The notes under the pieces are model-generated. The model worked only from the letters and a program-made list of their open reading frames with translations, was not told the DNA's origin and ran no database searches. A program made the position numbers and the translations under genes. Of a stretch of DNA of 64,000 nt, positions 1 through 8,027 are shown piece by piece; position 1 is the first letter of the stretch, and each line of letters begins with the position of its first letter. Origin of the DNA: Rhodospirillaceae bacterium. GTDB lineage: Bacteria > Pseudomonadota > Alphaproteobacteria > UBA8366. Where the stretch lies: assembly GCA_002722095.1 (NCBI GenBank), contig PBKG01000025.1, positions 1 through 64,000 on the forward strand, read 5' to 3'.

Positions 1-134
1 GCAAGTCCGGAGCGCGGCAGCGCGTGAGCCCCGATTAAGCAAGTCCGGAGCGCGGCAGTGCGTGAGCCCCAATTAAGCAAGTCCGGAGCGCGGCAGCGCG
101 TGAGCCCCAATTAGGCAAGTCCGGAGCGCGGCAG
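1..134. repeat. 38-bp tandem direct repeat, 3.5 copies
   Basis: Three near-identical 38-bp units lie at 1-38, 39-76 and 77-114, followed by the first 20 bases of a fourth at 115-134. Copies differ by one or two substitutions (for example C/T at unit position 21). The array touches the left window edge, so more copies may lie outside. The last partial unit ends exactly against the stop codon of the small gene at 135-302. Each unit carries the short inverted element CGCG-gcag-CGCG. No protein-coding reading is evident; function unknown. Confidence 0.93.
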
Positions 135-302
135 CTATTTGGTCAGTGAATTCAAATAGACCAAGAAGGCGACCACGATGACGATGGCGCAGGCCACCGG
201 CACCATCCCGGCAGCACCGCCTTCGCGCCGCGCACGAAAGATCAGCAGCAACACGCCAATGCCGGCGGCGAGGTAGACATAATAAAACCAGCTCGGATCC
301 AT
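135..302 (-). CDS. Small membrane protein, 55 aa, function unknown
   Basis: A 55-residue protein starting MDPSWFYYVY with two predicted membrane helices (about residues 5-22 and 32-51) separated by a basic, glycine-rich loop (RARREGG). A longer in-frame start would run back into the tRNA-Leu on the other strand, so the internal ATG at 302 was chosen. It resembles the many tiny two-helix inner-membrane proteins of proteobacteria but I do not recognise a family. It stands alone between the tandem repeat and the tRNA. Confidence 0.5.
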   Translation of the reverse strand: MDPSWFYYVYLAAGIGVLLLIFRARREGGAAGMVPVACAIVIVVAFLVYLNSLTK

Positions 303-366
303 GGGGTGATTATAACCGAAACAGCGTTTGTCCGTGGGGTGGCGCTCGACTACACTGCCTCCACAT

Positions 367-453
367 GCGGACGTGGTGGAATTGGTATACACGACAGACT
401 TAAAATCTGTTGGCGCTAGCGCCGTGCGGGTTCGAGTCCCGCCGTCCGCACCA
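367..453 (+). tRNA. tRNA-Leu (anticodon UAA)
   Basis: The acceptor stem GCGGACG (367-373) pairs with CGTCCGC (443-449), followed by discriminator A and a genomically encoded CCA (451-453). The anticodon stem ACAGA/TCTGT encloses loop CTTAAAA, giving anticodon TAA. The D-arm (TGGTGGAATTGGTA), a long variable arm and the T-arm GGGTTCGAGTCCC are present, as expected for a type II leucine tRNA. Confidence 0.97.
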
Positions 454-483
454 CCCGAAATGATTGACTACGAAGCCGAAAGC

Positions 484-1257
484 ATGCCCATGACGACCGA
501 CTCCGATCCCGTAATGGTGAAGACGTTTGCGGTGGTGGAGCTAATCCTGAAGGAAAACCGACCGTTGGGACTACCGGAGCTTGCCGAGTTGCTTGGGCGC
601 CCGAAGCAGACGGTGCATCGCACGGTTCGGCAGTTGGAAGCGCATGGGTTTCTCGCCAAAGAACCCGGGCGTAATCGCTATGGCATCGGCCCCCGCATGA
701 GTGCGGTGGCGGGCGAGGTGTTGGAATGGTGCGCGCGCTACACGCCGCGTCATGTTTCGCTCACCCGGCTTGTGGCCGAGGTCGGGGAGACTTGTAATAT
801 CGGCATCGTCGATGGCGATGCGGTGAAGTATCTCGACAGGGTGGAAAGTGATTTTCCGCTCCGGGCCGAGCTTCATCCGGGCAGCCGGGTGCCGTTGCAT
901 GCGACCGGCCTCGGTAAGTTGCTTCTTGCCCATCTGCCGAGCCGCACCCGCCGGCGTTTGATTTCCAATCTCGATTTCGAACGATTTACCGACCGCACCA
1001 TCATTGAGGCGAAAGCCTTCGAGAGCGAGTTGAAGGAAATTCGCAAGCGCGGTTACGCTATCAACGATCAGGAGTTTCACGACGGAATCATCAGTGTTGC
1101 GGTGCCGATCCGAAACTCCGGTCGTCGTGTCGTTGCCGGTCTCGCTTTGCATGCGCCTTTGGCTCGGGTCAGTGTTTCTGAAGCCGTGGAACGGGTTCCG
1201 GTGCTGGAGCGTTATGCCACGAGCTTTGCGGAGGATTTTGGGTGGGAAGGGGAGTGA
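484..1257 (+). CDS. IclR-family transcriptional regulator
   Basis: About 257 aa. The N-terminal winged helix-turn-helix covers roughly residues 8-70 (LPELAELLGRPKQTVHRTVR as recognition region). A C-terminal IclR effector domain follows (HATGLGKLLLAHLP, GYAINDQEFHDGIISVAVPI). Possible starts are ATG 460, 484 and 490; none has a strong ribosome binding site, and 460 lies only 6 nt after the tRNA CCA, so 484 was preferred. It ends 10 bp from the convergent end of the sauS/sucC/sucD-like operon. By position it is a plausible regulator of that sulfonate module, but this is inference. Confidence 0.88.
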   Translation: MPMTTDSDPVMVKTFAVVELILKENRPLGLPELAELLGRPKQTVHRTVRQLEAHGFLAKEPGRNRYGIGPRMSAVAGEVLEWCARYTPRHVSLTRLVAEVGETCNIGIVDGDAVKYLDRVESDFPLRAELHPGSRVPLHATGLGKLLLAHLPSRTRRRLISNLDFERFTDRTIIEAKAFESELKEIRKRGYAINDQEFHDGIISVAVPIRNSGRRVVAGLALHAPLARVSVSEAVERVPVLERYATSFAEDFGWEGE

Positions 1258-1267
1258 GGTAACCGCG

Positions 1268-2143
1268 TCAGGCGGCTTTCAGCGCTTCCACCATCGCCGA
1301 GCCTGCATCGGAGGGCGTGTCGATAACCCGGACGCCTGCCTTTTCCAGCGCCGTGCGTTTGGATTTATAGGTGCCCTTGTCGCCGGTAACGATGGCGCCC
1401 GCGTGACCCATCTTCTTGCCTTCGGGCGAGGCGCCGCCGGCAATGAAGGAAACAACCGGCTTCTTCATCGTTGCCGCATATTCCGCCGCCGCTTCCTCCA
1501 TGGTGCCGCCGATTTCCCCGAGGATGAATACGGCCTTGGTCTTCTCGTCCTCGTCGAGGCATTTCAGCGCTTCCAGGGTCGTCGTGCCAATGACCGGATC
1601 TCCTCCGATGCCGATGAAGGCGGATTGGCCGAGACCGGCTTGGGTGATGTTGAGCGAAATCAAGGTACCCAGGCTGCCGCTGCGTGAAATCACGCCCACT
1701 TCGCCTTCGCGCATGATGTTCTTATTGAAGGCAGGCATGAAGCCGACGAAACACTCGCCCGGCGTCGCGACACCGGTTGTGTTGGGGCCGATGATTTGCG
1801 TGCCGCTGGCCTGGCCTGCGGCGACGATGTCCATCACGTCCTGAACTGGAATATGTTCGGTGAGGATCACCAGTTTTTTGACGCCGGCCTGAATCGCGTC
1901 GATCGCGCCGGCCTTGGCGAAGAAGGGCGGCACGAAGAGCCCGGCAACGTCGAAAGGGACAGCCTCCATCGCATCGAACGCATTGTCGAAGACCGGCACG
2001 CCGAGATGTTCCTGGCCGCCTTTCTTGGGCACGATGCCGCCGACGATGGTGGTGCCGTATTCCTGCATACGCTCTGTCCAAAAGGTGCCTTGCTTGCCGG
2101 TAATGCCCTGGATCATGACCTTTTCGTGTTTTCGTACGATCAT
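1268..2143 (-). CDS. ADP-forming acyl-CoA synthetase alpha subunit (SucD-like)
   Basis: 291 aa, normal length for a succinyl-CoA synthetase alpha subunit. It shows the N-terminal CoA-binding Rossmann region (QGITGKQG), the ligase region (ISRSGSLGT) and the phosphohistidine loop GHAGAI with His about 247. Start ATG 2143 has AAGGAG upstream, overlapping the end of the beta subunit gene. It is third in the minus-strand operon after sauS-like and sucC-like genes. The context next to an acylating sulfoacetaldehyde dehydrogenase and xsc suggests sulfoacetate:CoA ligation rather than the TCA-cycle enzyme. Alternatives are malate-CoA ligase (MtkB) or housekeeping SucD. Confidence 0.85.
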   Translation of the reverse strand: MIVRKHEKVMIQGITGKQGTFWTERMQEYGTTIVGGIVPKKGGQEHLGVPVFDNAFDAMEAVPFDVAGLFVPPFFAKAGAIDAIQAGVKKLVILTEHIPVQDVMDIVAAGQASGTQIIGPNTTGVATPGECFVGFMPAFNKNIMREGEVGVISRSGSLGTLISLNITQAGLGQSAFIGIGGDPVIGTTTLEALKCLDEDEKTKAVFILGEIGGTMEEAAAEYAATMKKPVVSFIAGGASPEGKKMGHAGAIVTGDKGTYKSKRTALEKAGVRVIDTPSDAGSAMVEALKAA

Positions 2144-2154
2144 CAGTCGTCTCC

Positions 2155-3288
2155 TTAACTGGCCTGCTGGGCCGCATCGACGGCGGCTTTGCAGGCTTGA
2201 TCCATGGTGTCGTAGGGGGTGATGTCGAGACGGTCCTTGAGGAGTTTGCGCGCCTCTTCGTCACCGGTGCCGTGGACGGAAAAGAAGACCGGCAGGGTCG
2301 GCTGAATTTCTTCCCAGGCCGCGACGATGCCTTCGGCCATTACGTCGCAGCGGGCGAAGGCGCCGCAAAAATTAATCACCAGGCTTTTGACCTTCGGGTT
2401 GGACAAGACCAATTCCAATGCCGGCTTGCCCTTGGTATAGGCTTCGCCGCCGATTTCCATGAAGTTCGCCGGCTCGCCGCCGAAATGCTTGACCACATCC
2501 ATCGTCGTCATGGTCAGGCCTGCACCGTTGGCGAGCACGCCGACCGACCCATCCAGTTCGATATATTTGAGTCCGAGTTCCTTGCCGCGGTCTTCCAATT
2601 CGGTCGTCTTTTCGGGACTACCCAACGCCGCCAGCCTCGCATGTCGGCCGGTACCGGAATCGTCCATGGAGAATTTGCAGTCCAGCGCGACCAACCGGCC
2701 GCCTTCGGTCACGACCAGCGGATTGATCTCGATCAATTCCGCATCGTTTTCCCGATAAACGTCGTAGAGTTTTGCCATTACCTCGGCGACGGCGATGCCC
2801 ATATCGCCGAGATCGAGGTCGCCGAGGATTATCGCGCCGGTGGCGAGATCGAGTCCCTGACGAATATCGATCGGTTGGCGTCGCACCTGTTTCGGGTCTT
2901 GCACGGCGGCTTCCTCGATATCCATGCCGCCCAACGTGGAGAACAGCAGCATGGGGCCGCGGCTTTCGGAATCGTTTAGAAGTGCGAGATAGAGTTCCTG
3001 CTTGATATTGCGCTGCTCTTCGACCAGCACCTTTTCGACCGTGTGAATGTCGATCGTCATGCCGATAATTGCCTCGGCCGCGGCTGCCGCCTCTTCGGGG
3101 GTCGCCGCGAGCTTTATGCCGCCCGCCTTGCCGCGTTTCCCAGTCGGCACCTGTGCCTTTACCACGCACGGCCCTATGCTCGCGGCAATGTCTGCTGCCT
3201 CTTCGGGGCTCATCGCCAGTTGGCCGCGTGGGATATCAATCCCAGCGGAGGCTAGCAGCGGTTTTGCCGCATATTCTTCGAAATCCAT
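2155..3288 (-). CDS. ADP-forming acyl-CoA synthetase beta subunit (SucC-like)
   Basis: 377 aa with the ATP-grasp beginning (FEEYAAKPLLASAGI), nucleotide-binding loop (KAQVPTGKRGKAGGIK), metal-binding ELIEINPL, and the GVLANGAGLTMTTMD and NFMEIGGEA motifs of succinyl/malyl-CoA synthetase beta subunits. The gene lies 29 bp after the sauS-like gene and 11 bp before the alpha subunit, so the three are surely cotranscribed. Paired with the SucD-like subunit it should form an acid:CoA ligase (ADP-forming). Sulfoacetate as substrate is inferred from neighbours only. Confidence 0.86.
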   Translation of the reverse strand: MDFEEYAAKPLLASAGIDIPRGQLAMSPEEAADIAASIGPCVVKAQVPTGKRGKAGGIKLAATPEEAAAAAEAIIGMTIDIHTVEKVLVEEQRNIKQELYLALLNDSESRGPMLLFSTLGGMDIEEAAVQDPKQVRRQPIDIRQGLDLATGAIILGDLDLGDMGIAVAEVMAKLYDVYRENDAELIEINPLVVTEGGRLVALDCKFSMDDSGTGRHARLAALGSPEKTTELEDRGKELGLKYIELDGSVGVLANGAGLTMTTMDVVKHFGGEPANFMEIGGEAYTKGKPALELVLSNPKVKSLVINFCGAFARCDVMAEGIVAAWEEIQPTLPVFFSVHGTGDEEARKLLKDRLDITPYDTMDQACKAAVDAAQQAS

Positions 3289-3317
3289 ATCGGGTCCATT
3301 CGCTCGGTTGGATCAGT

Positions 3318-4742
3318 CTATTTGCCGTATTTTTCCCAATGGGTGCCGAACAAGTCTTCTTCGCTGGGCTTGTCCTCGGGAATTGTTTTCACCAGGTGGG
3401 TGATGTTGATGAAATGGTGATAGCCGAGATTCTCGCTGATCGAATTGCCGGCCCAAGTGCCGCACCCCATGGTTAAGGTAAATCCGAGCCCGTTGTCGAA
3501 GCTGCCGCCATTGCCGAAGGTATGCGCTTGATTGACGAGCACACGAACCACGTCGAGCCGCTCCGCCAGCATTTGGGCGTTGGTGGGTTCTTTCGTGTGT
3601 ATACCGACCGAATGGCCCATGCCCTGATAATTGAGCACGTCCTGGACGTGGTTCATGGCGGCTTCGATGTCGGGCGCGCGATAGATCGTCAGCGCGAGCG
3701 ACAGTTTTTCGCCGGAGAGCGGTCGATCCGACCCCACACCTTCATCTTCGACCAAGAAGAATTTCGAGTCTTTCGCCGCCGCGTCCAAATCGCAGACATC
3801 GGCGAAAACGCTCGGGTCCTTGGCCAGCACATGGCGATTGAGGTGGCCGTCGACCCAAAGATTGTTGAGTATCTTCTCTTTGTCCTCGCTGTTGCAGAGA
3901 TAGCCGCCGGCACGTTCGAGCGCGGCTATCGCGTCGTCGTAAATTTCATCCACGATCGTGACGGAATTCTCGGACGAGCACGAGGTCGCATTGTCGAAAC
4001 ATTTCGAGGCCATGATCTTCTGTGCCGCATCGTCGAGATCGGCGCTGGCATCGATGATCACTGGTACGTTGCCGGCACCGACGCCAATCGCCGGGGTACC
4101 GCTTTTGTAGGCGTTGCGAACGTTGTTCTGAGAGCCTGTGACGACAACCAGATCGCACTCTTCCATCAACGTGTTGGTGAGCGATTTCGAGATTGGTGCC
4201 GGCAGGATTTGAACCAGATCGGCGGGGAGCCCGATTTTCTCAAGCTCGATCCGCATCAGTTCCACCACCCGTCCCGTTGCGGTGAAGCCGGCAGGTGAGG
4301 GCGCGATGATTACCGCATTGCGTCCCTTGATCGCCATCATTGCCTTGTTGACCGGTGTCGCGCACGGGTTGGTGGACGGCACCACCGCACCGACGACGCC
4401 GACCGGCTTGGCATATTTCACCAGGCCTTTTTCGGGAATTTCCTCGATTACACCGACGGTCTTAACCCGCAAGAGATCTCGGAGGGTGCCGAAATTCTTG
4501 CGTTGGTTTTTGATGATCTTGTCTTCCACATTGCCGAGCCCGGTTCCTTCGACGGCGAGTTCGGCGGTCTCCCGTGCATTTTCAGGCTTGTAGATCGACC
4601 AGCAAAGTGCGGTGACCGCTTCGTCCACGCGTGCCTGGTCGGCGCCGGCGAATTGCGCCATAGCCCGTCGGCCATTTGCCATTAGCTCACCGATGATGGC
4701 TGCATCATCGCGGTCGGTCGCTGTCGGTTGTGCCTGGCTCAT
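3318..4742 (-). CDS. sauS: CoA-acylating aldehyde dehydrogenase, probable sulfoacetaldehyde dehydrogenase
   Basis: 474 aa in the acylating aldehyde dehydrogenase family (EutE/AdhE-N/SauS). The catalytic cysteine is about residue 255 in NATSCSSEN, and the nucleotide/CoA region includes VVPSTNPCATPVNKAM and TGSQNNVRNAY. The C-terminal FTLTMGCGTWAGNSISENLG block is typical of this subgroup. It starts at ATG 4742 behind AGGGAGTG. Divergent from xsc and first in an operon with an ADP-forming CoA ligase, it fits reduction of sulfoacetyl-CoA to sulfoacetaldehyde, the substrate of Xsc. The SauS name rests on overall resemblance plus context. Confidence 0.82.
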   Translation of the reverse strand: MSQAQPTATDRDDAAIIGELMANGRRAMAQFAGADQARVDEAVTALCWSIYKPENARETAELAVEGTGLGNVEDKIIKNQRKNFGTLRDLLRVKTVGVIEEIPEKGLVKYAKPVGVVGAVVPSTNPCATPVNKAMMAIKGRNAVIIAPSPAGFTATGRVVELMRIELEKIGLPADLVQILPAPISKSLTNTLMEECDLVVVTGSQNNVRNAYKSGTPAIGVGAGNVPVIIDASADLDDAAQKIMASKCFDNATSCSSENSVTIVDEIYDDAIAALERAGGYLCNSEDKEKILNNLWVDGHLNRHVLAKDPSVFADVCDLDAAAKDSKFFLVEDEGVGSDRPLSGEKLSLALTIYRAPDIEAAMNHVQDVLNYQGMGHSVGIHTKEPTNAQMLAERLDVVRVLVNQAHTFGNGGSFDNGLGFTLTMGCGTWAGNSISENLGYHHFINITHLVKTIPEDKPSEEDLFGTHWEKYGK

Positions 4743-4770
4743 GATTTCACTCCCTAAGACGTTCGCCGGG

Positions 4771-4799
4771 ACTATAGGTGAATGATTGTCCTAGCAAAA
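4771..4799 (-). promoter_or_regulatory. Candidate promoter of the sauS-like operon
   Basis: On the minus strand TTTTGC (4794-4799) and TATAGT (4771-4776) are 17 bp apart. The transcript would have a leader of about 20 nt carrying the AGGGAG ribosome binding site. The -10 box is good and the -35 box weak, in keeping with an activated promoter. Confidence 0.4.
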
Positions 4800-4816
4800 C
4801 ATTTTCATCGGCGAAG

Positions 4817-4831
4817 TCCCGTTTTACGGGA
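4817..4831. promoter_or_regulatory. Inverted repeat in the sauS/xsc divergent region (candidate operator)
   Basis: TCCCG-TTTTA-CGGGA is a perfect 5-bp palindrome with a 5-nt centre, lying between the two divergent promoters, upstream of both. Its position suits an operator for a shared regulator such as the IclR protein at 484-1257. Binding is inference. Confidence 0.35.
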
Positions 4832-4897
4832 TAACGAAGACAAATCAGGCAACGTATGCTGCATAATCCGAAAAAACGAGACGTATAGATTTGTAAT

Positions 4898-4926
4898 TTG
4901 AAAAAATGGTGTCGATGCAGTATAGG
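4898..4926 (+). promoter_or_regulatory. Sigma70-like promoter of xsc
   Basis: TTGAAA (4898-4903) and TATAGG (4921-4926) are separated by exactly 17 bp in an AT-rich patch of the divergent intergenic region. The predicted start near 4933 gives a leader of about 98 nt before the xsc ATG at 5031, which is preceded by the strong ribosome binding site AGGGAGGT (5016-5023). Confidence 0.65.
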
Positions 4927-5030
4927 CGGCAGAGCGGTTTCGAACGAGTCGACCGACGGATGAAACCCGCGACAAGCGCGGCTGCATCCGCTAAAACCTA
5001 GCCAACGGAAAATCCAGGGAGGTCCGATAA

Positions 5031-6803
5031 ATGACCAAAATGACGACGGAAGAAGCCTTTGTAAAAGTCTTGCAACGGCACGGTATCGAACATGCGTTCG
5101 GGATCATCGGTTCGGCTATGATGCCGGTTTCCGATCTTTTTCCAAAAGCCGGCATCACATTTTGGGACTGCGCCCATGAGTGCAATGCGGGCATGATGGC
5201 GGACGGCTTTACCCGTTCCAGCGGCAAGATGAGTATGATGATTGCTCAGAACGGGCCGGGCATCACCAACTTCGTGACACCGGTCAAGACCGCTTATTGG
5301 AATCACACCCCGTTGCTTTTGGTCACTCCGCAAGCCGCGAACAAGACCATGGGCCAAGGTGGCTTCCAGGAAATTCCGCAGATGGCTTTGTTCGAAGACA
5401 TGGTCTGCTATCAGGAAGAAGTACTCGACCCCAGCCGGGTCGCGGAAGTTTTGAACCGGGTCATCGAGCAGGCATGGCGCGGCAGCGCGCCGGCGCAAAT
5501 CAACGTGCCGCGTGATTTCTGGACTCAGGTGGTCGATATCGAACTGCCGGATACGATCAATATCGAACGTCCGTCCGGCGGCCGCGATGCCATCGTCGAG
5601 GCAGCCGAATTGCTGTCGAAAGCGAAATTCCCGGTCATTCTCAACGGCGCCGGTGTGGTGTTGAGTGACGGTATTGCAGCGTCCGCCGCGTTGGCCGAGA
5701 AGCTCAGTGCTCCGGTCTGTTGCGGCTATCAGCACAACGATGCCTTCCCCGGGAATCATCAGCTGTCGGTCGGTCCCCTCGGCTATAACGGGTCCAAGGC
5801 GGCCATGGAGCTGATCTCAAAGGCGGATGTGGTTCTCGCGCTCGGTACGCGCCTCAATCCTTTCTCCACCTTGCCCGGTTACGGCATCGACTATTGGCCT
5901 GCAAAGGCAAAGGTGATCCAGGTCGACATAAATCCCAACCGAATCGGTCTTACCAAGAAAGTCACCGTCGCCATTCAGGGTGATGCCAAGATGGTCGCCG
6001 AACAGCTCAATGAGGTCTTGAAGCCGACTGCCGGTGATAACGGACGCGACGAGCGTTTGGCGCTGGTTCAGCAGACAAAATCCGCGTGGCTACAGCAGCT
6101 GTCTTCGATGGACCACGAAGAAGATGACCCCGGCACCACTTGGAACGAACGTTGCCGCGAAGCCGAGCCGGACAGAATGTCGGCTCGCATGGCATGGCGG
6201 GCGATCCAGGCTTCCCTGCCGACCGAAGCGATCATTTCGTCGGACATCGGGAACAACTGTGCCATCGGTAACGCCTATCCGACCTTCGAAGATGGCCGTA
6301 AGTATCTTGCCCCCGGCTTGTTCGGGCCTTGCGGTTACGGGTTTCCGGCTATTATCGGTGCCAAGATTGCGTGCCCCGATACGCCGGTAGTAGGCTTCGC
6401 CGGTGACGGTGCATTCGGAATTTCCATGAACGAGATGACCGCCTGCGGTCGTGACCCGTGGCCGCCGATCACCATGGTGATTTTCCGCAACTATCAGTGG
6501 GGCGCGGAAAAGCGCAATACCACGCTTTGGTTCGATGACAATTTCGTTGGTACCGAACTCGATCTCGATGTCAAATATGCCGATATCGCGCAGGCGTGCG
6601 GTAGCAACGGCGTCCAGGTCGCGACAATGCAGGAACTGACCGATGCCCTGGCGGTAGCCGTCGAGGCGCAAATGGAAAAGAAGGAAACCACCTTCATCGA
6701 AGTCCTGCTTAATCAGGAGCTCGGTGAGCCGTTCCGCCGGGATGCGATGAAAAAGCCGGTCATTGTCGCCGACATCGATCCGACTGATATGCGCCCGCAA
6801 TAA
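5031..6803 (+). CDS. xsc: Sulfoacetaldehyde acetyltransferase
   Basis: 590 aa, full length for Xsc. This ThDP enzyme converts sulfoacetaldehyde plus phosphate to acetyl phosphate and sulfite. The N-terminal region (EAFVKVLQRHGIEHAFGIIG, WDCAHECNAGMMADG with the ThDP-activating Glu at 50) is closely Xsc-like. The ThDP/Mg motif GDGAFGISMNEM lies near residue 460. Xsc-typical stretches such as VTPQAANKTMGQGGFQE and QINVPRDFWTQV separate it from acetolactate synthases. It is divergent from the sauS-like operon and followed by a terminator. No phosphotransacetylase or sulfite exporter/oxidase is in the window. Confidence 0.96.
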   Translation: MTKMTTEEAFVKVLQRHGIEHAFGIIGSAMMPVSDLFPKAGITFWDCAHECNAGMMADGFTRSSGKMSMMIAQNGPGITNFVTPVKTAYWNHTPLLLVTPQAANKTMGQGGFQEIPQMALFEDMVCYQEEVLDPSRVAEVLNRVIEQAWRGSAPAQINVPRDFWTQVVDIELPDTINIERPSGGRDAIVEAAELLSKAKFPVILNGAGVVLSDGIAASAALAEKLSAPVCCGYQHNDAFPGNHQLSVGPLGYNGSKAAMELISKADVVLALGTRLNPFSTLPGYGIDYWPAKAKVIQVDINPNRIGLTKKVTVAIQGDAKMVAEQLNEVLKPTAGDNGRDERLALVQQTKSAWLQQLSSMDHEEDDPGTTWNERCREAEPDRMSARMAWRAIQASLPTEAIISSDIGNNCAIGNAYPTFEDGRKYLAPGLFGPCGYGFPAIIGAKIACPDTPVVGFAGDGAFGISMNEMTACGRDPWPPITMVIFRNYQWGAEKRNTTLWFDDNFVGTELDLDVKYADIAQACGSNGVQVATMQELTDALAVAVEAQMEKKETTFIEVLLNQELGEPFRRDAMKKPVIVADIDPTDMRPQ

Positions 6804-6826
6804 AAGTGCGCAGATTGTGTTAGAGA

Positions 6827-6860
6827 ACGGCCCGCCGGTTATAGGCGGGCCGTATCTTTA
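6827..6860 (+). terminator. Rho-independent terminator after xsc
   Basis: ACGGCCCGCC (6827-6836) and GGCGGGCCGT (6844-6853) form a perfect 10-bp GC-rich stem with a 7-nt loop, followed by the moderately T-rich ATCTTTAT. It lies 24 bp after the xsc stop and separates xsc from the sulfotransferase gene. Confidence 0.8.
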
Positions 6861-6885
6861 TGTGAGTAGCCTCGTCGTGGAAATC

Positions 6886-6914
6886 TTGGTCGCCCGAAAC
6901 AGATCAAGTAGACT
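6886..6914 (+). promoter_or_regulatory. Candidate promoter of the sulfotransferase cluster
   Basis: TTGGTC (6886-6891) and TAGACT (6909-6914) are 17 bp apart, between the xsc terminator and the sulfotransferase start. The boxes are imperfect. It would drive a leader of about 75 nt. Confidence 0.35.
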
Positions 6915-6995
6915 GCGTTTCCAGAACGAATACAAAACCAAGACCGTCGCATCGGTAACGAGCCATGCGATTAGAGACCAACGGGGAGGATCAAA

Positions 6996-8009
6996 ATGTC
7001 CGATTTCCAAAAACCGATTTTTATCGTGAGCTCACCGCGATCCGGTTCGACGTTGCTTCGATTGATTTTGGATGCGCACCCGAATATTGCCGTCCCGTCG
7101 CCCGCTTGGATTTACGAATTTGTCTATCCGTTCCTCTATAGCTATGGCGATTTGTCGGACGAGACGAATTTTCGCGAGCTGGCCCACGATATGATCGATA
7201 TGCCCACCATCAAAGAATGGATGGTGGACTTCACCGTGGATGAGGTGGTCGAGAAATGTGCCGAGCCGTCCTTCAAGGAAGCCTACGCCTATCTTCACGA
7301 AAAAGATGCCGCTGCCAAAGGCAAAGTCCGGTGGGGGGAGAAGTCGCCCCGCAACGGCTACTGGATTGAGGAAATCAAATCCGATTTCCCCGATGCCCAG
7401 TTTGTTCACATCATCCGCGACGGTCGTGACATGGCCATAGACATCAGCCAATCGCAGTCGATGCGACCATGTTCTGTGCTGATGGGTGTGCATTTCTGGA
7501 AACATTATGTTTCAGGTATTACGACGGATCTCGCCAAGCTCGACGCAGGGGATGCCTTTACCATCAAATATGAATCGCTCTGCGCCGATCCGGGAACGGA
7601 ATTGAAAAATCTCTGCGACTTTCTTGGCGAAGATTTCGACGAGACCATGCTCCGGCATAACGAGACGCCGAGCACCAAGAAATGGGCGGCGATCGGAAAT
7701 CATAAAGCGACCGGCGCGCCGATCAGTACCGATTATTGCGAGATGTATAAGACCCGCCTCAAGGGCACAGATGCGCAAGTACTGGAAAGCGTTATCGGGG
7801 ATTTGCTGCAGCAGTACGACTACCCGGTGAGTGGGTCGCCGGAAACGTTGCCGACGCGTCTAGAGGCGCAGATCATCGAATCGGATATGATTTCCGCGCC
7901 CCATAACGATATTTATCGTACCGAGCTGGAAAAAAAGCGGCTCGCGCGTAAGGAACGTGGTGTCTATAGCGACGATGATCGAAAGTCGATGCTGCGCTCG
8001 CTGTTTTAG
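6996..8009 (+). CDS. PAPS-dependent sulfotransferase family protein
   Basis: 337 aa, cytosolic. The 5'-phosphosulfate loop is at residues 12-19 (SSPRSGST) and the 3'-phosphate-binding motif HIIRDGRDMAID lies near residue 140. The family moves a sulfuryl group from PAPS to hydroxyl or amino acceptors. The acceptor cannot be read from the sequence. Start ATG 6996 has an excellent GGGGAGGA. It heads a tight cluster: 18 bp to the DUF3604 gene, which overlaps the ComA-like gene. An enzyme that makes sulfate esters beside one that cleaves C-S bonds is notable. Confidence 0.85.
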   Translation: MSDFQKPIFIVSSPRSGSTLLRLILDAHPNIAVPSPAWIYEFVYPFLYSYGDLSDETNFRELAHDMIDMPTIKEWMVDFTVDEVVEKCAEPSFKEAYAYLHEKDAAAKGKVRWGEKSPRNGYWIEEIKSDFPDAQFVHIIRDGRDMAIDISQSQSMRPCSVLMGVHFWKHYVSGITTDLAKLDAGDAFTIKYESLCADPGTELKNLCDFLGEDFDETMLRHNETPSTKKWAAIGNHKATGAPISTDYCEMYKTRLKGTDAQVLESVIGDLLQQYDYPVSGSPETLPTRLEAQIIESDMISAPHNDIYRTELEKKRLARKERGVYSDDDRKSMLRSLF

Positions 8010-8027
8010 AACCTGAAGGGAAATTTT

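Noticed and set aside
367..453. tRNA-Leu as the attachment site of a genomic island carrying the sulfonate genes
   Set aside because: No integrase and no second copy of the tRNA 3' end were noticed in the window, and the genes look like chromosomal neighbours in composition.
328..483. N-terminal extension of the IclR reading frame
   Set aside because: It runs through the tRNA-Leu gene and ends before credible ATG starts at 460-490.
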